A stretch of DNA of 64,000 nt from an uncultured Eubacteriales bacterium (GCA_934486635.1 CAKSPZ010000002.1:124001-188000); one strand, 5' to 3'; shown: positions 25,617 through 34,293, counted from the first letter of the stretch. Notes: generated by a model not told the origin, from the sequence alone. A program made the numbers and translations.

Positions 25617-25627
25617 ATTGATTTTTT

Positions 25628-25660
25628 AGCAGAACTTTTATTTAGTTCTGCTTTTTTATT
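25628..25660 (+). terminator. Terminator of rpsT
   Basis: 9-bp stem AGCAGAACT / AGTTCTGCT with a 7-base loop, followed by a T-run. Confidence 0.85.
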
Positions 25661-25668
25661 TTTTGTAT

Positions 25669-25716
25669 ATGGGCGGCGTACTCACCACTATATCGCAGGT
25701 GAGTACACTCGCCCAT
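25669..25716 (+). repeat. Conserved-loop hairpin, copy 2
   Basis: Outer ATGGGCG/CGCCCAT and inner GTACTCACC (25678-25686) / GGTGAGTAC (25698-25706), loop ACTATATCGCA. It lies downstream of the rpsT terminator with the loop 12-mer on the rpsT sense strand. Confidence 0.8.
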
Positions 25717-25738
25717 TTTTTAATTTATATTTATTTAA

Positions 25739-25767
25739 TTGACTTTTTATTATAAATTGGTTATCAT
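25739..25767 (+). promoter_or_regulatory. Promoter of the 50-residue membrane protein
   Basis: TTGACT (25739-25744), 17-bp spacer, TATCAT (25762-25767). Confidence 0.5.
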
Positions 25768-25796
25768 ATAATTATTAGAAATATGGGGGTGCTCGT

Positions 25797-25949
25797 ATGA
25801 AAAGAAATAATAAATTTGGTCTAATTATTGCTATTGTAGCTACTGCTGCTACTATAGCCGCTGCTGTAGCTACCGCTATTGTTTATTTTGAGAAAAAAAG
25901 AAAAGACGATGAAGAATTGGAGCACTATCTTGATTGCTCTATCCAGTAA
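25797..25949 (+). CDS. 50-residue membrane protein, unknown
   Basis: It has a basic N-terminus (MKRNNK), one Ala-rich membrane helix (about 7-31, LIIAIVATAATIAAAVATAI), then a charged tail (EKKRKDDEELEHYLD) ending CSIQ. It has its own promoter, a GGGGGTG site 6 bases before the ATG, and hairpins on both sides. The charge pattern suggests the tail faces the cytoplasm or forms a partner-binding helix. No family recognised. Confidence 0.65.
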   Translation: MKRNNKFGLIIAIVATAATIAAAVATAIVYFEKKRKDDEELEHYLDCSIQ

Positions 25950-25978
25950 TTCTATTTTTATGTTAAAAATCCTAAATT

Positions 25979-26010
25979 AAAGGTGCCGCGCGGTTTAGTG
26001 CGGCACCTTT
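25979..26010 (-). repeat. Conserved-loop hairpin, copy 3 (variant loop)
   Basis: Stem AAAGGTGCCGC / GCGGCACCTTT (11 bp). The loop on the minus strand is ACTAAACCGC. It lies 3' of mnmA and the loop 12-mer is on the mnmA sense strand. Confidence 0.75.
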
Positions 26011-26026
26011 TAAGTTGACACATATG

Positions 26027-26071
26027 AAAATCCATATTAGGTTCGCGATTTAGTGTCCTAATATGGATTTT
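26027..26071 (-). terminator. Conserved-loop hairpin, copy 4, after mnmA
   Basis: Perfect 15-bp stem AAAATCCATATTAGG (26027-26041) / CCTAATATGGATTTT (26057-26071) with a 15-base loop holding CACTAAATCGCG on the minus strand. It starts 14 bases after the mnmA stop and is in tandem with copy 3. Confidence 0.75.
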
Positions 26072-26085
26072 TAACGTACAAATAA

Positions 26086-27156
26086 TTAAATTATAGTTCC
26101 ACCACCAATGACCTGATTTCCATCATAAAAAACAATTGATTGTCCTGGAGTAATTGATCTTTGTTTTTTTTCAAAAATGACTTTAACCTTATCATCTGAA
26201 ACAGGCGAAATGATTGCTTTTTCTGGTTTTGCTTGATATCTTATTTTTGCCATTACTTCAAGTTCATTGGTTAACTTTTCAAATGGTATAAAATTAAGAT
26301 TTTCTGCAAACAATTCATTTGAATATTGTTCTCCTTCTTTGCCCAAAATGACATTATTATTTTTTGCATCTATTCCTATCACATACATTGGCTTACCAAA
26401 AGTCACTCCAAGACCTTTTCTTTGACCAATAGTATAATTTAAAATTCCGTTATGTGTTCCTAATACATTACCATTTCTATCTACAAAATTACCTTTACTT
26501 ATGTTTTTATTAAAATATTTCTTTATAAAATCAACATAATTACCATTTTTTATAAAACAAATCTCTTGACTATCGGGTTTTTGAGCTACAGGTAATTCAT
26601 ATTTTTCAGCTATTTTACGGGTCTCAGTTTTGTCTATTCCTGATAACGGAAATAAAATATGTTTTAATTGTTCTTGAGTTAAATTATAAAGAACATAACT
26701 TTGATCTTTAATACTCTCTGCTTGTTTTAATACCCATCTATTATTATTTTCATCGAACTCAACGAAAGCATAATGACCTGTAGCAACAAAGTCATATCCT
26801 AAACTCATGGCTAAATCAAACATTGCTCCAAATTTTAAATATTTATTACACACTACACAAGGATTAGGAGTTCTTCCATTACAATATTCGTTAACGAAAT
26901 TCGATATTACTTTTTCTTCAAATATATCTGTAAAGTCAACAACCATATGTTCAATACCGATTTTATCTGCTACAATTTTTGCATCATTTATATCCTTATT
27001 GCTACTGCATCCTCCATCAGTTATTCCTGTTTCATATTTATCTGGTCTTAATTTTAAAGTTACACCTGTAACATCATATCCTTGTTGTTTTAACAATAAA
27101 GCAGTTACTGATGAATCCACTCCACCACTCATACCAACCATTACTTTTTTCTTCAT
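26086..27156 (-). CDS. mnmA: tRNA-specific 2-thiouridylase
   Basis: 356 residues. MnmA thiolates U34 of tRNA Lys, Glu and Gln. The PP-loop is GMSGGVDSSVTALLL, the catalytic Cys pair is in NPCVVCNKYLKFG and QEICFIKNG, and the C-terminal domain binds tRNA. The start at 27156 (MKKKVMVGMS) is favoured by GGAG upstream; two in-frame starts lie up to 18 bases before it. Third gene of a cysE-cysS-mnmA operon, which links cysteine supply to tRNA sulfur chemistry. Confidence 0.95.
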   Translation of the reverse strand: MKKKVMVGMSGGVDSSVTALLLKQQGYDVTGVTLKLRPDKYETGITDGGCSSNKDINDAKIVADKIGIEHMVVDFTDIFEEKVISNFVNEYCNGRTPNPCVVCNKYLKFGAMFDLAMSLGYDFVATGHYAFVEFDENNNRWVLKQAESIKDQSYVLYNLTQEQLKHILFPLSGIDKTETRKIAEKYELPVAQKPDSQEICFIKNGNYVDFIKKYFNKNISKGNFVDRNGNVLGTHNGILNYTIGQRKGLGVTFGKPMYVIGIDAKNNNVILGKEGEQYSNELFAENLNFIPFEKLTNELEVMAKIRYQAKPEKAIISPVSDDKVKVIFEKKQRSITPGQSIVFYDGNQVIGGGTII

Positions 27157-27177
27157 AATTACATACATCTCCACAAA

Positions 27178-28599
27178 TTATACTTCAATAGTATTTTTCA
27201 TAATGCTCCATTTAACTCCATTTGGAGTATCTTCAAGCATTATATTTCTTGCTTTTAATTCATCACGAATTTTATCTGCCGTAGCCCAATCCTTATTTTT
27301 TCGAGCCTCTTGTCGTTGTCTTATTAACTCTTCAATTTCATTATTTAGTGTTTCTTTATTTTGTTTATAAACTATACCTAAAATTCCTGACAACTCATTA
27401 AATAAATCCAAAGAATATTTAATAAATTCACTTGATACTTTTTTACCTACACTAATATTAGCATTAATATCCCTTACTAAATCAAACAATGCTGCTATTG
27501 CATCTGCCGTGTTTAAATCATCTTCCATTGCTTCTATAAACTTAAATTTATGTGATAATAATTTCCCTTTTAATTTTATCTCATCATTATTTGAACAATC
27601 AACTGAATTTTTAAGTAAAAACTCTAAATTATTTCGGCATGTATATAACCTTTCAAGTGATGCCATACATTGTTCAATTATTTCCTTACTGTAGTTAATT
27701 GGATTTCTGTAATGAGATGAAATCATAAGATACCTAATTGGTTCATATCCATATTGAGTCGCCACGTCTCTAACTGTAAAAAAGTTATTAAGTGATTTTG
27801 ACATCTTTTTGTTGTCTATATTTATATATCCATTATGCATCCAGTAATGAGCAAAAGTAACTCCATTGCAACATTCACTTTGAGCTATTTCATTTTCATG
27901 ATGTGGAAAAATTAAATCTTGACCTCCGCAGTGTATATCAATTGTTTTTCCTAAATACTTATTTGCCATTGCCGAACATTCAATATGCCATCCCGGCCTA
28001 CCATTACCCCAAGGTGATTCCCAATATGGTTCTCCTGGTTTTGCTGATTTCCATAAAACAAAATCCATTGGATCTTCTTTTAATTCCCCAACACTTATTC
28101 TTGCTCCTGCTTCTAAATCTTCAAGTGGTTGATGTGATAACTTTCCATATGTTTTATAACGTTTGGTTCTAAAATAAACATCCCCATTGTTTGCCTTATA
28201 TGCATACCCTTGTTCTATTATTTTTTCAATTGTTTTTATTATCTCATTTATATTTTCAGTTGCTTTAGGATGTATTGTCGCTTCTTTTATATTTAACCCT
28301 ATTGCATCTTTTTTATATTCTTTAATATATTTTTCTGATATTTCTTTATAATTAACTCCTTCTTCATTAGCTTTTTTTATTATTTTGTCATCTATGTCAG
28401 TAAAGTTTTGAATAAAATCTACCTTTAACCCCTTATATTCTAAATATCTCCTTAATACATCAAATACACATATCGGCCTTGCATTTCCTATATGAATAAA
28501 ATTATATACAGTTGGTCCACATGAATATATTTTAGCTTCACCTTCTTTTATAGGTATAAATTCTTCTTTTTTTCTTGTCATTGTATTGTATATTTTCAT
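27178..28599 (-). CDS. cysS: Cysteinyl-tRNA synthetase
   Basis: 473 residues, class I. The zinc Cys is in YSCGPTVYNFIHIGNARP together with the HIGN motif, the other zinc ligands are in HIECSAMA and HHENEIAQSE, and KMSKS activates ATP; an anticodon-binding C-terminus follows. It starts 2 bases after cysE with AAAGGAG. It is controlled by the Cys T-box upstream of cysE. Confidence 0.97.
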   Translation of the reverse strand: MKIYNTMTRKKEEFIPIKEGEAKIYSCGPTVYNFIHIGNARPICVFDVLRRYLEYKGLKVDFIQNFTDIDDKIIKKANEEGVNYKEISEKYIKEYKKDAIGLNIKEATIHPKATENINEIIKTIEKIIEQGYAYKANNGDVYFRTKRYKTYGKLSHQPLEDLEAGARISVGELKEDPMDFVLWKSAKPGEPYWESPWGNGRPGWHIECSAMANKYLGKTIDIHCGGQDLIFPHHENEIAQSECCNGVTFAHYWMHNGYINIDNKKMSKSLNNFFTVRDVATQYGYEPIRYLMISSHYRNPINYSKEIIEQCMASLERLYTCRNNLEFLLKNSVDCSNNDEIKLKGKLLSHKFKFIEAMEDDLNTADAIAALFDLVRDINANISVGKKVSSEFIKYSLDLFNELSGILGIVYKQNKETLNNEIEELIRQRQEARKNKDWATADKIRDELKARNIMLEDTPNGVKWSIMKNTIEV

Positions 28600-28601
28600 A
28601 T

Positions 28602-29243
28602 TTACTCTCCTTTTATGTCTTTTATATATTTTAATGTCCGATTTATACTTTCTATTTGACTTTCTACCCGACTTATCCTTTTACCCATATGTTTAATATA
28701 CTCACGGCTTTTATTCAATACTTTTACATTATCTACTTTTACAACCTTAGCCGGTACTCCTACTACTGTAGCTCCACTTGGAACTTCATTTAAAACTACT
28801 GCACCTGCACCTATCTTGGCATTATCACCAACTTTAAAAGCCCCTAACACTTTGGCTCCCGCACCTACTACTACATTATCTCCTAACGTCGGATGCCTCT
28901 TACCCTTTTCTGTAGTTGTGCCTCCAAGTGTAACATTTTGATATATTGTACAGTTATTTCCTATTTCTGTAGTTTCCCCTATCACTACTCCCATTCCATG
29001 GTCAATAAACAATCCCTTCCCGATTTTTGCTCCCGGATGTATTTCTATTCCAGTTTTATGCCTTGACCTTTGTGATACTATTTCCGCTATTGTTTTCATA
29101 TTGTGCCGATAAAACCAATTTGATTTTCTGTATGTTTTTATTGCTTTAAACCCAGAATACAAAAAATATATACTTATTCTATTTCTTGCCGCTGGATCTT
29201 TTTTTAGTATTGTGTTTAAGTCTTCTATTATATCCTTTAACAT
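28602..29243 (-). CDS. cysE: Serine O-acetyltransferase
   Basis: 213 residues: a helical N-terminal domain and a left-handed beta-helix with HPGAKIGKGLFIDHGMGVVIGE and the closing GATVVGVPAKVV. It acetylates serine, the first step of cysteine synthesis. Pairing with cysS under a T-box lets the cell make cysteine when tRNA-Cys is uncharged. GGAGG lies 10 bases before the ATG. Confidence 0.95.
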   Translation of the reverse strand: MLKDIIEDLNTILKKDPAARNRISIYFLYSGFKAIKTYRKSNWFYRHNMKTIAEIVSQRSRHKTGIEIHPGAKIGKGLFIDHGMGVVIGETTEIGNNCTIYQNVTLGGTTTEKGKRHPTLGDNVVVGAGAKVLGAFKVGDNAKIGAGAVVLNEVPSGATVVGVPAKVVKVDNVKVLNKSREYIKHMGKRISRVESQIESINRTLKYIKDIKGE

Positions 29244-29309
29244 ATGTCATTTACCTCCATATATTTTATAATGTTGGTTTTTTATATGCTATTGCCTAAT
29301 TAAGTGGGT

Positions 29310-29541
29310 TTTATTGTGCGCGGGGAACCCGCAAAATTATATTTTTTATGTAAAAAATATAATTTTTAACACAGTTTTAAAGATTCATAATAAAAAATCA
29401 GGTTACTTTAAAAATGTGACTCCAGGGCATACCATTTTGAGGGTTGCCCTGGGCGGGTTTCCCCGCGGTCATTGTTTTTATAAAAAAACAATGACCGCCT
29501 CCGTTTTTCCTTTAAAGGAAAAACGGAGGCGGCACAATAAA
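29310..29541 (-). repeat. Multi-armed inverted-repeat element in the cysE leader
   Basis: Outer stem TTTATTGTGC (29310-29319) / GCACAATAAA (29532-29541). Arms inside: a 16-bp A/T hairpin (29333-29366), CCAGGGCA/TGCCCTGG (29422-29452), a 15-bp hairpin GCGGTCATTGTTTTT (29465-29498) and a perfect 19-bp palindrome (29495-29532). GCGGGGAACCCGC and GCGGGTTTCCCCGC can each fold alone or pair with each other. It lies where the T-box terminator is expected. Confidence 0.8.
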
Positions 29542-29544
29542 GAG

Positions 29545-29781
29545 CCACGGTCCCACTCCGACTTATAACTCAAAACTAGCCATATAACGGTGGCAAAAAC
29601 CGCATGAAAATACTACCTAAATAAAAAAGTTTATTAAGGATTCCTTTCATGTGCTAAAAAGTGCATTCTTTAGACTGAAAATAAAAAGTAATCTCAGCAA
29701 ATATACTTTCTCTCTAATATTTTCAAAATATCTAAATACTTATCTTTCTTAACGCATTTTAAAATATTCAAATACATACAC
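29545..29781 (-). promoter_or_regulatory. Cysteine T-box leader of cysE-cysS-mnmA
   Basis: Minus-strand leader. The T-box sequence GAGTGGGACCGTGG (29545-29558) matches GGGTGGNACCGCGG with two changes. Further up are CCGTTA, the Stem I apical segment AGAGAG...TTTGCTGAGAT...ACTT, and GAATGCAC (29661-29668) containing TGC (29663-29665), a Cys specifier codon in the usual GAA-codon-A context. The downstream genes cysE and cysS agree with Cys. Uncharged tRNA-Cys would promote readthrough. Confidence 0.8.
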
Positions 29782-29787
29782 TAATTT

Positions 29788-29815
29788 ATTATATTCAAAA
29801 AACGAATTATTGCAA
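29788..29815 (-). promoter_or_regulatory. Promoter of the cysE T-box transcript
   Basis: Minus strand TTGCAA (29810-29815), 16-bp spacer, TATAAT (29788-29793), directly after the pgsA gene end. Confidence 0.6.
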
Positions 29816-29817
29816 CA

Positions 29818-30381
29818 CTATTTTGCATTTTTTATAAAACTAAAATTCTCTTTAATATAAATAATTCCCGAAACAACAGTAAATATAACAGATATCCAAA
29901 CTACAATATTATTAATTAACCCAATAACTTTAAAACCCAATTCAAAATATGATTCTACACATTGAATTATTAAAATAGTAATAATGGCTATAATTTGTGA
30001 TACAGTTTTAATTTTCCCCCATAAATTTGCAGAAACTACTTTTCCTTGACCCATAGCTACTAAACGAACTGAAGTAACCATAAATTCTCTCATTAATACA
30101 ATAATAACCGGAACAGCACCTATCAATCCCAAATCCACAAAACAAATATAAGCCGACATCACTAACATTTTATCAGCTAGTGGGTCAAGGAACTTTCCGA
30201 AATCAGTTATCTGTCCTTTTTCTCTGGCAATTTTTCCATCTAAGTGGTCAGTCAAAGAAGCTGTTACAAACACAATTGTTGCAAACAAAAATCTATTTGA
30301 TATACTCGAACACAGCAAAAATAAAATTAAAATAGGGACTAATAATATTCTTAAAACGGTTAATTTATTGGGAGTATTCAT
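29818..30381 (-). CDS. pgsA: CDP-diacylglycerol--glycerol-3-phosphate 3-phosphatidyltransferase
   Basis: 187 residues, polytopic membrane enzyme of phosphatidylglycerol synthesis. The CDP-alcohol phosphotransferase motif D-x2-DG-x2-AR-x8-G-x3-D-x3-D is intact (DHLDGKIAREKGQITDFGKFLDPLADK). AAAGGTGG precedes the ATG; it follows rimO by 16 bases. Confidence 0.96.
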   Translation of the reverse strand: MNTPNKLTVLRILLVPILILFLLCSSISNRFLFATIVFVTASLTDHLDGKIAREKGQITDFGKFLDPLADKMLVMSAYICFVDLGLIGAVPVIIVLMREFMVTSVRLVAMGQGKVVSANLWGKIKTVSQIIAIITILIIQCVESYFELGFKVIGLINNIVVWISVIFTVVSGIIYIKENFSFIKNAK

Positions 30382-30397
30382 TATTTTTCCACCTTTT

Positions 30398-31729
30398 TTA
30401 TATCATATCTCCAATTAAATCACATTCTATACAATCATCGATTAAAACTTCAATAAAATCACCAGGTTGTGGTATATTTTCATTATCTACTTCAAAATAA
30501 ACTTTTCCATCCACATCTGGAGAATCGGCATAACTACGTCCAAAGTAACAATTTGCTTTATCATAGTATCCTTCAACCAGTACTTTTATTTTTTTACCTA
30601 CCATCTGTTTTGATTTTTGTTCCATAATAGACATTTGCTCATCCATAATAATTTGCTGACGATGTCTTTTAGTATCTTCATCTATTTGATTTTCAAAATC
30701 AGCTGCACGAGTTCCTTCTTCTGGTGAATAACAAAAACATCCCATTCTATCAAAAGAAATTTCTTTTGAAAATTCACACAATTCATTAAACTCATCGTCT
30801 GTTTCTCCCGGAAATCCAACAATGAAAGTAGTTCTTAAAATCACATCAGGTATTTTTGATCTTATCTTAGATAATAAACCTGTAAGACTTTCTTTATTTC
30901 CGGTACGATTCATAGCTTTTAAGATTTTTTCATTACAATGCTGCAATGGTAAATCAATATAATTTAATATTTTTTCTTCACTTGCTATAACATCAATCAA
31001 TTCATCTGTAATTCTATCCGGATAACAATATAAAATTCTAATCCATTCTATTTTATCTATTTTACACAATTGTTTAAGTAATTCCGGTAACATTAACTTG
31101 CCATATAAATCTTCCCCATACCTGGTTGTATCCTGAGCTATAACTAATAATTCCTTAACGCCTTCATTAGCAAGTTGATTTGCTTCACTTAAAATATCTT
31201 CCATGGTTCGACTTCTAAAATGCCCTCTTATTAATGGTATCGCACAATATGTACAGCAGTTATCGCAACCGTCAGCTATTTTTAAATAAGCATAATGATT
31301 TGGTGTTGTTCTAACTCTGTTTCCACTTAACGGCATATCATTTTTTTCACCAAACTTATCTATATTTTTGCCATCCGTTACATTTTTCACTATAGAAACA
31401 ATATCCTTATTTGAACCTATCCCAACTACTGCATCTATCTCCGGAATTTCCTTACGAATTTCCTGTTTATATCGTTCACTAAGGCATCCTGTTACAATAA
31501 TAGCTTTAATTTTATTAGATTGTTTTAAACGTATCAAATTAAAAATTTCATCTATACTTTCTTTTTTAGATGCTTCAATAAATCCACAAGTATTTATAAT
31601 AGCAATATCACAATTTTCTATTTCAGATACCAATGTATATCCTGCATCTTTTAGTTTAGATAACATTATTTCTGCATCTACTCGATTTTTTTCACATCCT
31701 AGACTCACTAGGCCAACTTTATAGTTCAT
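30398..31729 (-). CDS. rimO: Ribosomal protein S12 methylthiotransferase
   Basis: 443 residues. RimO is a radical-SAM enzyme that methylthiolates Asp89 of S12. N-terminal MTTase Cys are in SLGCEKNR, NTCGFIEAS and VTGCLSERY; the radical-SAM C-x3-C-x2-C is CDNCCTYC; a TRAM domain closes the protein. The start at 31729 (MNYKVGLVSLGC) follows AAGGAG by 8 bases. In an operon with pgsA. Confidence 0.95.
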   Translation of the reverse strand: MNYKVGLVSLGCEKNRVDAEIMLSKLKDAGYTLVSEIENCDIAIINTCGFIEASKKESIDEIFNLIRLKQSNKIKAIIVTGCLSERYKQEIRKEIPEIDAVVGIGSNKDIVSIVKNVTDGKNIDKFGEKNDMPLSGNRVRTTPNHYAYLKIADGCDNCCTYCAIPLIRGHFRSRTMEDILSEANQLANEGVKELLVIAQDTTRYGEDLYGKLMLPELLKQLCKIDKIEWIRILYCYPDRITDELIDVIASEEKILNYIDLPLQHCNEKILKAMNRTGNKESLTGLLSKIRSKIPDVILRTTFIVGFPGETDDEFNELCEFSKEISFDRMGCFCYSPEEGTRAADFENQIDEDTKRHRQQIIMDEQMSIMEQKSKQMVGKKIKVLVEGYYDKANCYFGRSYADSPDVDGKVYFEVDNENIPQPGDFIEVLIDDCIECDLIGDMI

Positions 31730-31772
31730 AATAATCTCCTTTTTTGCCCACAAAAAGCTCTCCATACAGCAA

Positions 31773-31875
31773 AGGACCGTGCCGAGGACACATTAATAAT
31801 GTGTCCTCGGCACGGCGGCAAAAAAACTGCCGCCGTGCATTTGAATACTTATAAAGTATTCAAATGCACGGTCCT
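31773..31875. repeat. Three-armed cloverleaf element between recX and rimO
   Basis: Outer stem AGGACCGTGC (31773-31782) / GCACGGTCCT (31866-31875). Arm 1 is CCGAGGACACATT/AATGTGTCCTCGG, arm 2 CACGGCGGCA/TGCCGCCGTG, arm 3 TGCATTTGAATACTT/AAGTATTCAAATGCA. All arms are perfect. Four GTGC/GCAC hinges at the junctions allow alternative partners. It lies 15 bases after the recX stop. Confidence 0.85.
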
Positions 31876-31889
31876 AAAAAAGCAAACAC

Positions 31890-32489
31890 TTAGCGATAAA
31901 AATCAAATACTTGTTTAATATCATCCCATGAATACCCGTACCTCTGTAAAAAAGCAAATGCACGTTTTTTTACTTTTTCATCTGTATACGCTAATTTATA
32001 CTTTTTGTCCACTAAGAATTTAATCTGTTCAATAGGGTCAAAATCTATTTCATCTAAAATAGAGCAAATTAAATCTTTATCAATACCTTTTTGAATTAAC
32101 TCAAATTCTGTTTTTCTTTTAGAAAAGTGCTTATTAAACAACAATTCTTTGGCGTATTTTTTGGCAAATGATTCATCATTTACAAGCCCCAACTCAAATA
32201 TACGTTGAACCGCATTATCAACAGCCTCATTACTAAAATCTTTTTTTAATTTATCAACAAGTTCTTTTTTAGAATAGTCTCTAAACGATAATAAATATAA
32301 CGACTTATCTTTTGCTTTTTTATAGTCTGATTCATACATTAAATTTTTCAAAAAATTTTCATCAACTTCAGAACCAATCTTCAAACCACTTTTTAAAAAA
32401 ATCTCCGAATCAATTTTCGCAAAAAAATCCCCATCAATGTATATAGAAGTATACATTTTTCGGTTTTTTTTAATATCTGTTATGTACAC
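31890..32489 (-). CDS. recX: Regulatory protein RecX
   Basis: 199 residues, three-helix repeats (LLSFRDYSKKELVDKLKKDF, LFNKHFSKRKTEFELIQKG, KKRAFAFLQRYGYSWDDIKQVF). RecX modulates RecA filaments. GTG start 2 bases after the recA stop, with GGATGAT inside the end of recA as SD. Confidence 0.92.
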   Translation of the reverse strand: MYITDIKKNRKMYTSIYIDGDFFAKIDSEIFLKSGLKIGSEVDENFLKNLMYESDYKKAKDKSLYLLSFRDYSKKELVDKLKKDFSNEAVDNAVQRIFELGLVNDESFAKKYAKELLFNKHFSKRKTEFELIQKGIDKDLICSILDEIDFDPIEQIKFLVDKKYKLAYTDEKVKKRAFAFLQRYGYSWDDIKQVFDFYR

Positions 32490-32491
32490 TA

Positions 32492-33604
32492 CTAATCATC
32501 CACCGTAATATCAATGTTTGCCTTTACATTTGATTGCGAATCATCGTTTTCTGCTACAGGCACTTCTACTTCTGTAGCAAGGGCTCTCCCTGCTGCTTTT
32601 TGACCTGCCTTACCATACAATTTATTAACATTTGCAATAACTTTTTCTTCTATTTCAGAAGCCAACTCTTTATTGTTAATAAATAAATCTTTAACTTTAT
32701 CTCTACCTTGAGCTAATTTTTCATTATTATATGAGAACCATGATCCACTTTTTTTAACAATATCCAATTTTACAGCCAAATCCAACAATTCTCCTTCTCG
32801 AGAAATGCCTGTTCCATACATTATATCAAATTCAGCTTCTCTAAAAGGTGGAGCAATTTTATTTTTAACTACTTTTGCTCTAGTTCTAGCGCCAATAATT
32901 TCAGTACCATTTTTTAAAGTCTCAGCTTTTCTTACTTCAATTCTAACTGAAGAATAGAATTTTAAAGCACGACCTCCTGGTGTAACCTCCGGATTGCCAT
33001 ACACAATACCAACTTTTTCACGAAGTTGATTTATAAATATTGCTACACAATTTGATTTTGAAATTGCTCCAGCTAATTTTCTAAGTGCTTGTGACATTAA
33101 TCTAGCCTGAAGACCAACATGAGAGTCACCCATTTCGCCTTCTATTTCCGCTTTAGGAACTAAAGCTGCAACTGAGTCAACAACAATAACATCAATTGCA
33201 CCTGAACGAACTAAAGACTCAGTTATTTCTAATGCTTGCTCACCTGTATCTGGCTGTGATACAAGTAATGAATCAACATCTACACCTAATGCAGCTGCAT
33301 ATACTGGATCTAGTGCATGTTCAACATCTATAAAAGCAACATTGCCCCCATTTTTTTGACCTTGAGCAATACAATGTAAAGATAAAGTTGTTTTACCCGA
33401 TGATTCTGGACCATATATCTCTATAATACGACCCTTTGGTAATCCGCCTATTCCTAAAGCTAAATCTAAAGATAACGAACCTGTAGATACTGAATCTACA
33501 TGCATAGCTTCACTTTGACCAAGACGCATAACTGCACCTTTTCCAAATTGTTTTTCTATTTGACCTAATGCTGTTTCCAAAGCTTTTTTTCTATCTAATG
33601 CCAT
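32492..33604 (-). CDS. recA: Recombinase A
   Basis: 370 residues: Walker A GPESSGKTT, Walker B VIVVDSVAAL, the L1/L2 region MSQALRKLAGAI with NQLREKVG, and an acidic C-terminus. It catalyses strand exchange and LexA cleavage. AAGGAGG precedes the ATG. I found no clear LexA box (GAAC-N4-GTTC) between 33605 and 33778; that stretch carries only A/T-rich promoter-like sequence. Confidence 0.98.
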   Translation of the reverse strand: MALDRKKALETALGQIEKQFGKGAVMRLGQSEAMHVDSVSTGSLSLDLALGIGGLPKGRIIEIYGPESSGKTTLSLHCIAQGQKNGGNVAFIDVEHALDPVYAAALGVDVDSLLVSQPDTGEQALEITESLVRSGAIDVIVVDSVAALVPKAEIEGEMGDSHVGLQARLMSQALRKLAGAISKSNCVAIFINQLREKVGIVYGNPEVTPGGRALKFYSSVRIEVRKAETLKNGTEIIGARTRAKVVKNKIAPPFREAEFDIMYGTGISREGELLDLAVKLDIVKKSGSWFSYNNEKLAQGRDKVKDLFINNKELASEIEEKVIANVNKLYGKAGQKAAGRALATEVEVPVAENDDSQSNVKANIDITVDD

Positions 33605-33778
33605 TATTTTATCCTCCTTAATTCTCTACGTTCAATCTTTATAATTATACATATTTTAAAAAATAAAAGCAACCAATAATATAAACTTTAATTATTTGAA
33701 TCTTATTATTTTATTGATAATCTTTATAATTTAATATATAATTATATTTATTAATTAAGTTTTTAGGAGGTACCTAAC

Positions 33779-34276
33779 TTGGCTGAATCAATCGTTACAT
33801 CAATAACACATAATTTAACTAATATTGTTCCTGCTGAAGTAATAATTTTTATTGTATCTTTAATGCCTATTTTAGAATTAAGAGGCGGTTTAATTGCCGC
33901 TAGTCTTCTTGGAGTTAACTGGTTATACGCATTTCCTATATGTGTCATAGGTAATTTGCTTCCTTTACCTTTTATACTATTATTTATAGATAAAATTTTT
34001 GATTTTTTGAAAAAAACCAAATTAAAAAAAATGGTTGAACATTTTGAAAAAAAAGCTGTGGCTAAAAGTGCTTCTGTAGAAAAACATCGCGTATGGGGAC
34101 TTTTTGTATTTGTAGCCGTTCCTCTGCCAGGTACCGGTGGCTGGACCGGTTCTTTAGTCGCTTCCGGCATGCGTATGAAATTAAAAGAAGCTATGCCTCC
34201 AATAGTATTAGGTGTACTAACTGCCGGAATAATTATGTCCATCATTTCCTACGTCATCCCGTCTTTGTTTATTTAA
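33779..34276 (+). CDS. Small multi-drug export family membrane protein
   Basis: 165 residues with about four membrane helices and the conserved segments SLMPILELRGGLIAAS and FVAVPLPGTGGWTGSLVA, typical of the COG2426 small multi-drug export family. Despite the name, the transported substrate is not established. TTG start at 33779 after TAGGAGGT. Monocistronic, followed by two hairpins. Confidence 0.85.
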   Translation: MAESIVTSITHNLTNIVPAEVIIFIVSLMPILELRGGLIAASLLGVNWLYAFPICVIGNLLPLPFILLFIDKIFDFLKKTKLKKMVEHFEKKAVAKSASVEKHRVWGLFVFVAVPLPGTGGWTGSLVASGMRMKLKEAMPPIVLGVLTAGIIMSIISYVIPSLFI

Positions 34277-34293
34277 ATTCACTTACATACCAT

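Noticed and set aside
29314..29568. Open frame of 84 codons on the plus strand
   Set aside because: It runs through the inverted-repeat element and the complement of the T-box, has no SD and no protein-like pattern.
10844..31875. Insertion sequences or a CRISPR array as explanation of the inverted repeats
   Set aside because: No transposase frame, no direct repeats with regular spacers, and no clear target duplications at the element ends.
33605..33778. LexA (SOS) box upstream of recA
   Set aside because: No GAAC-N4-GTTC-type palindrome was found on either strand in this interval.
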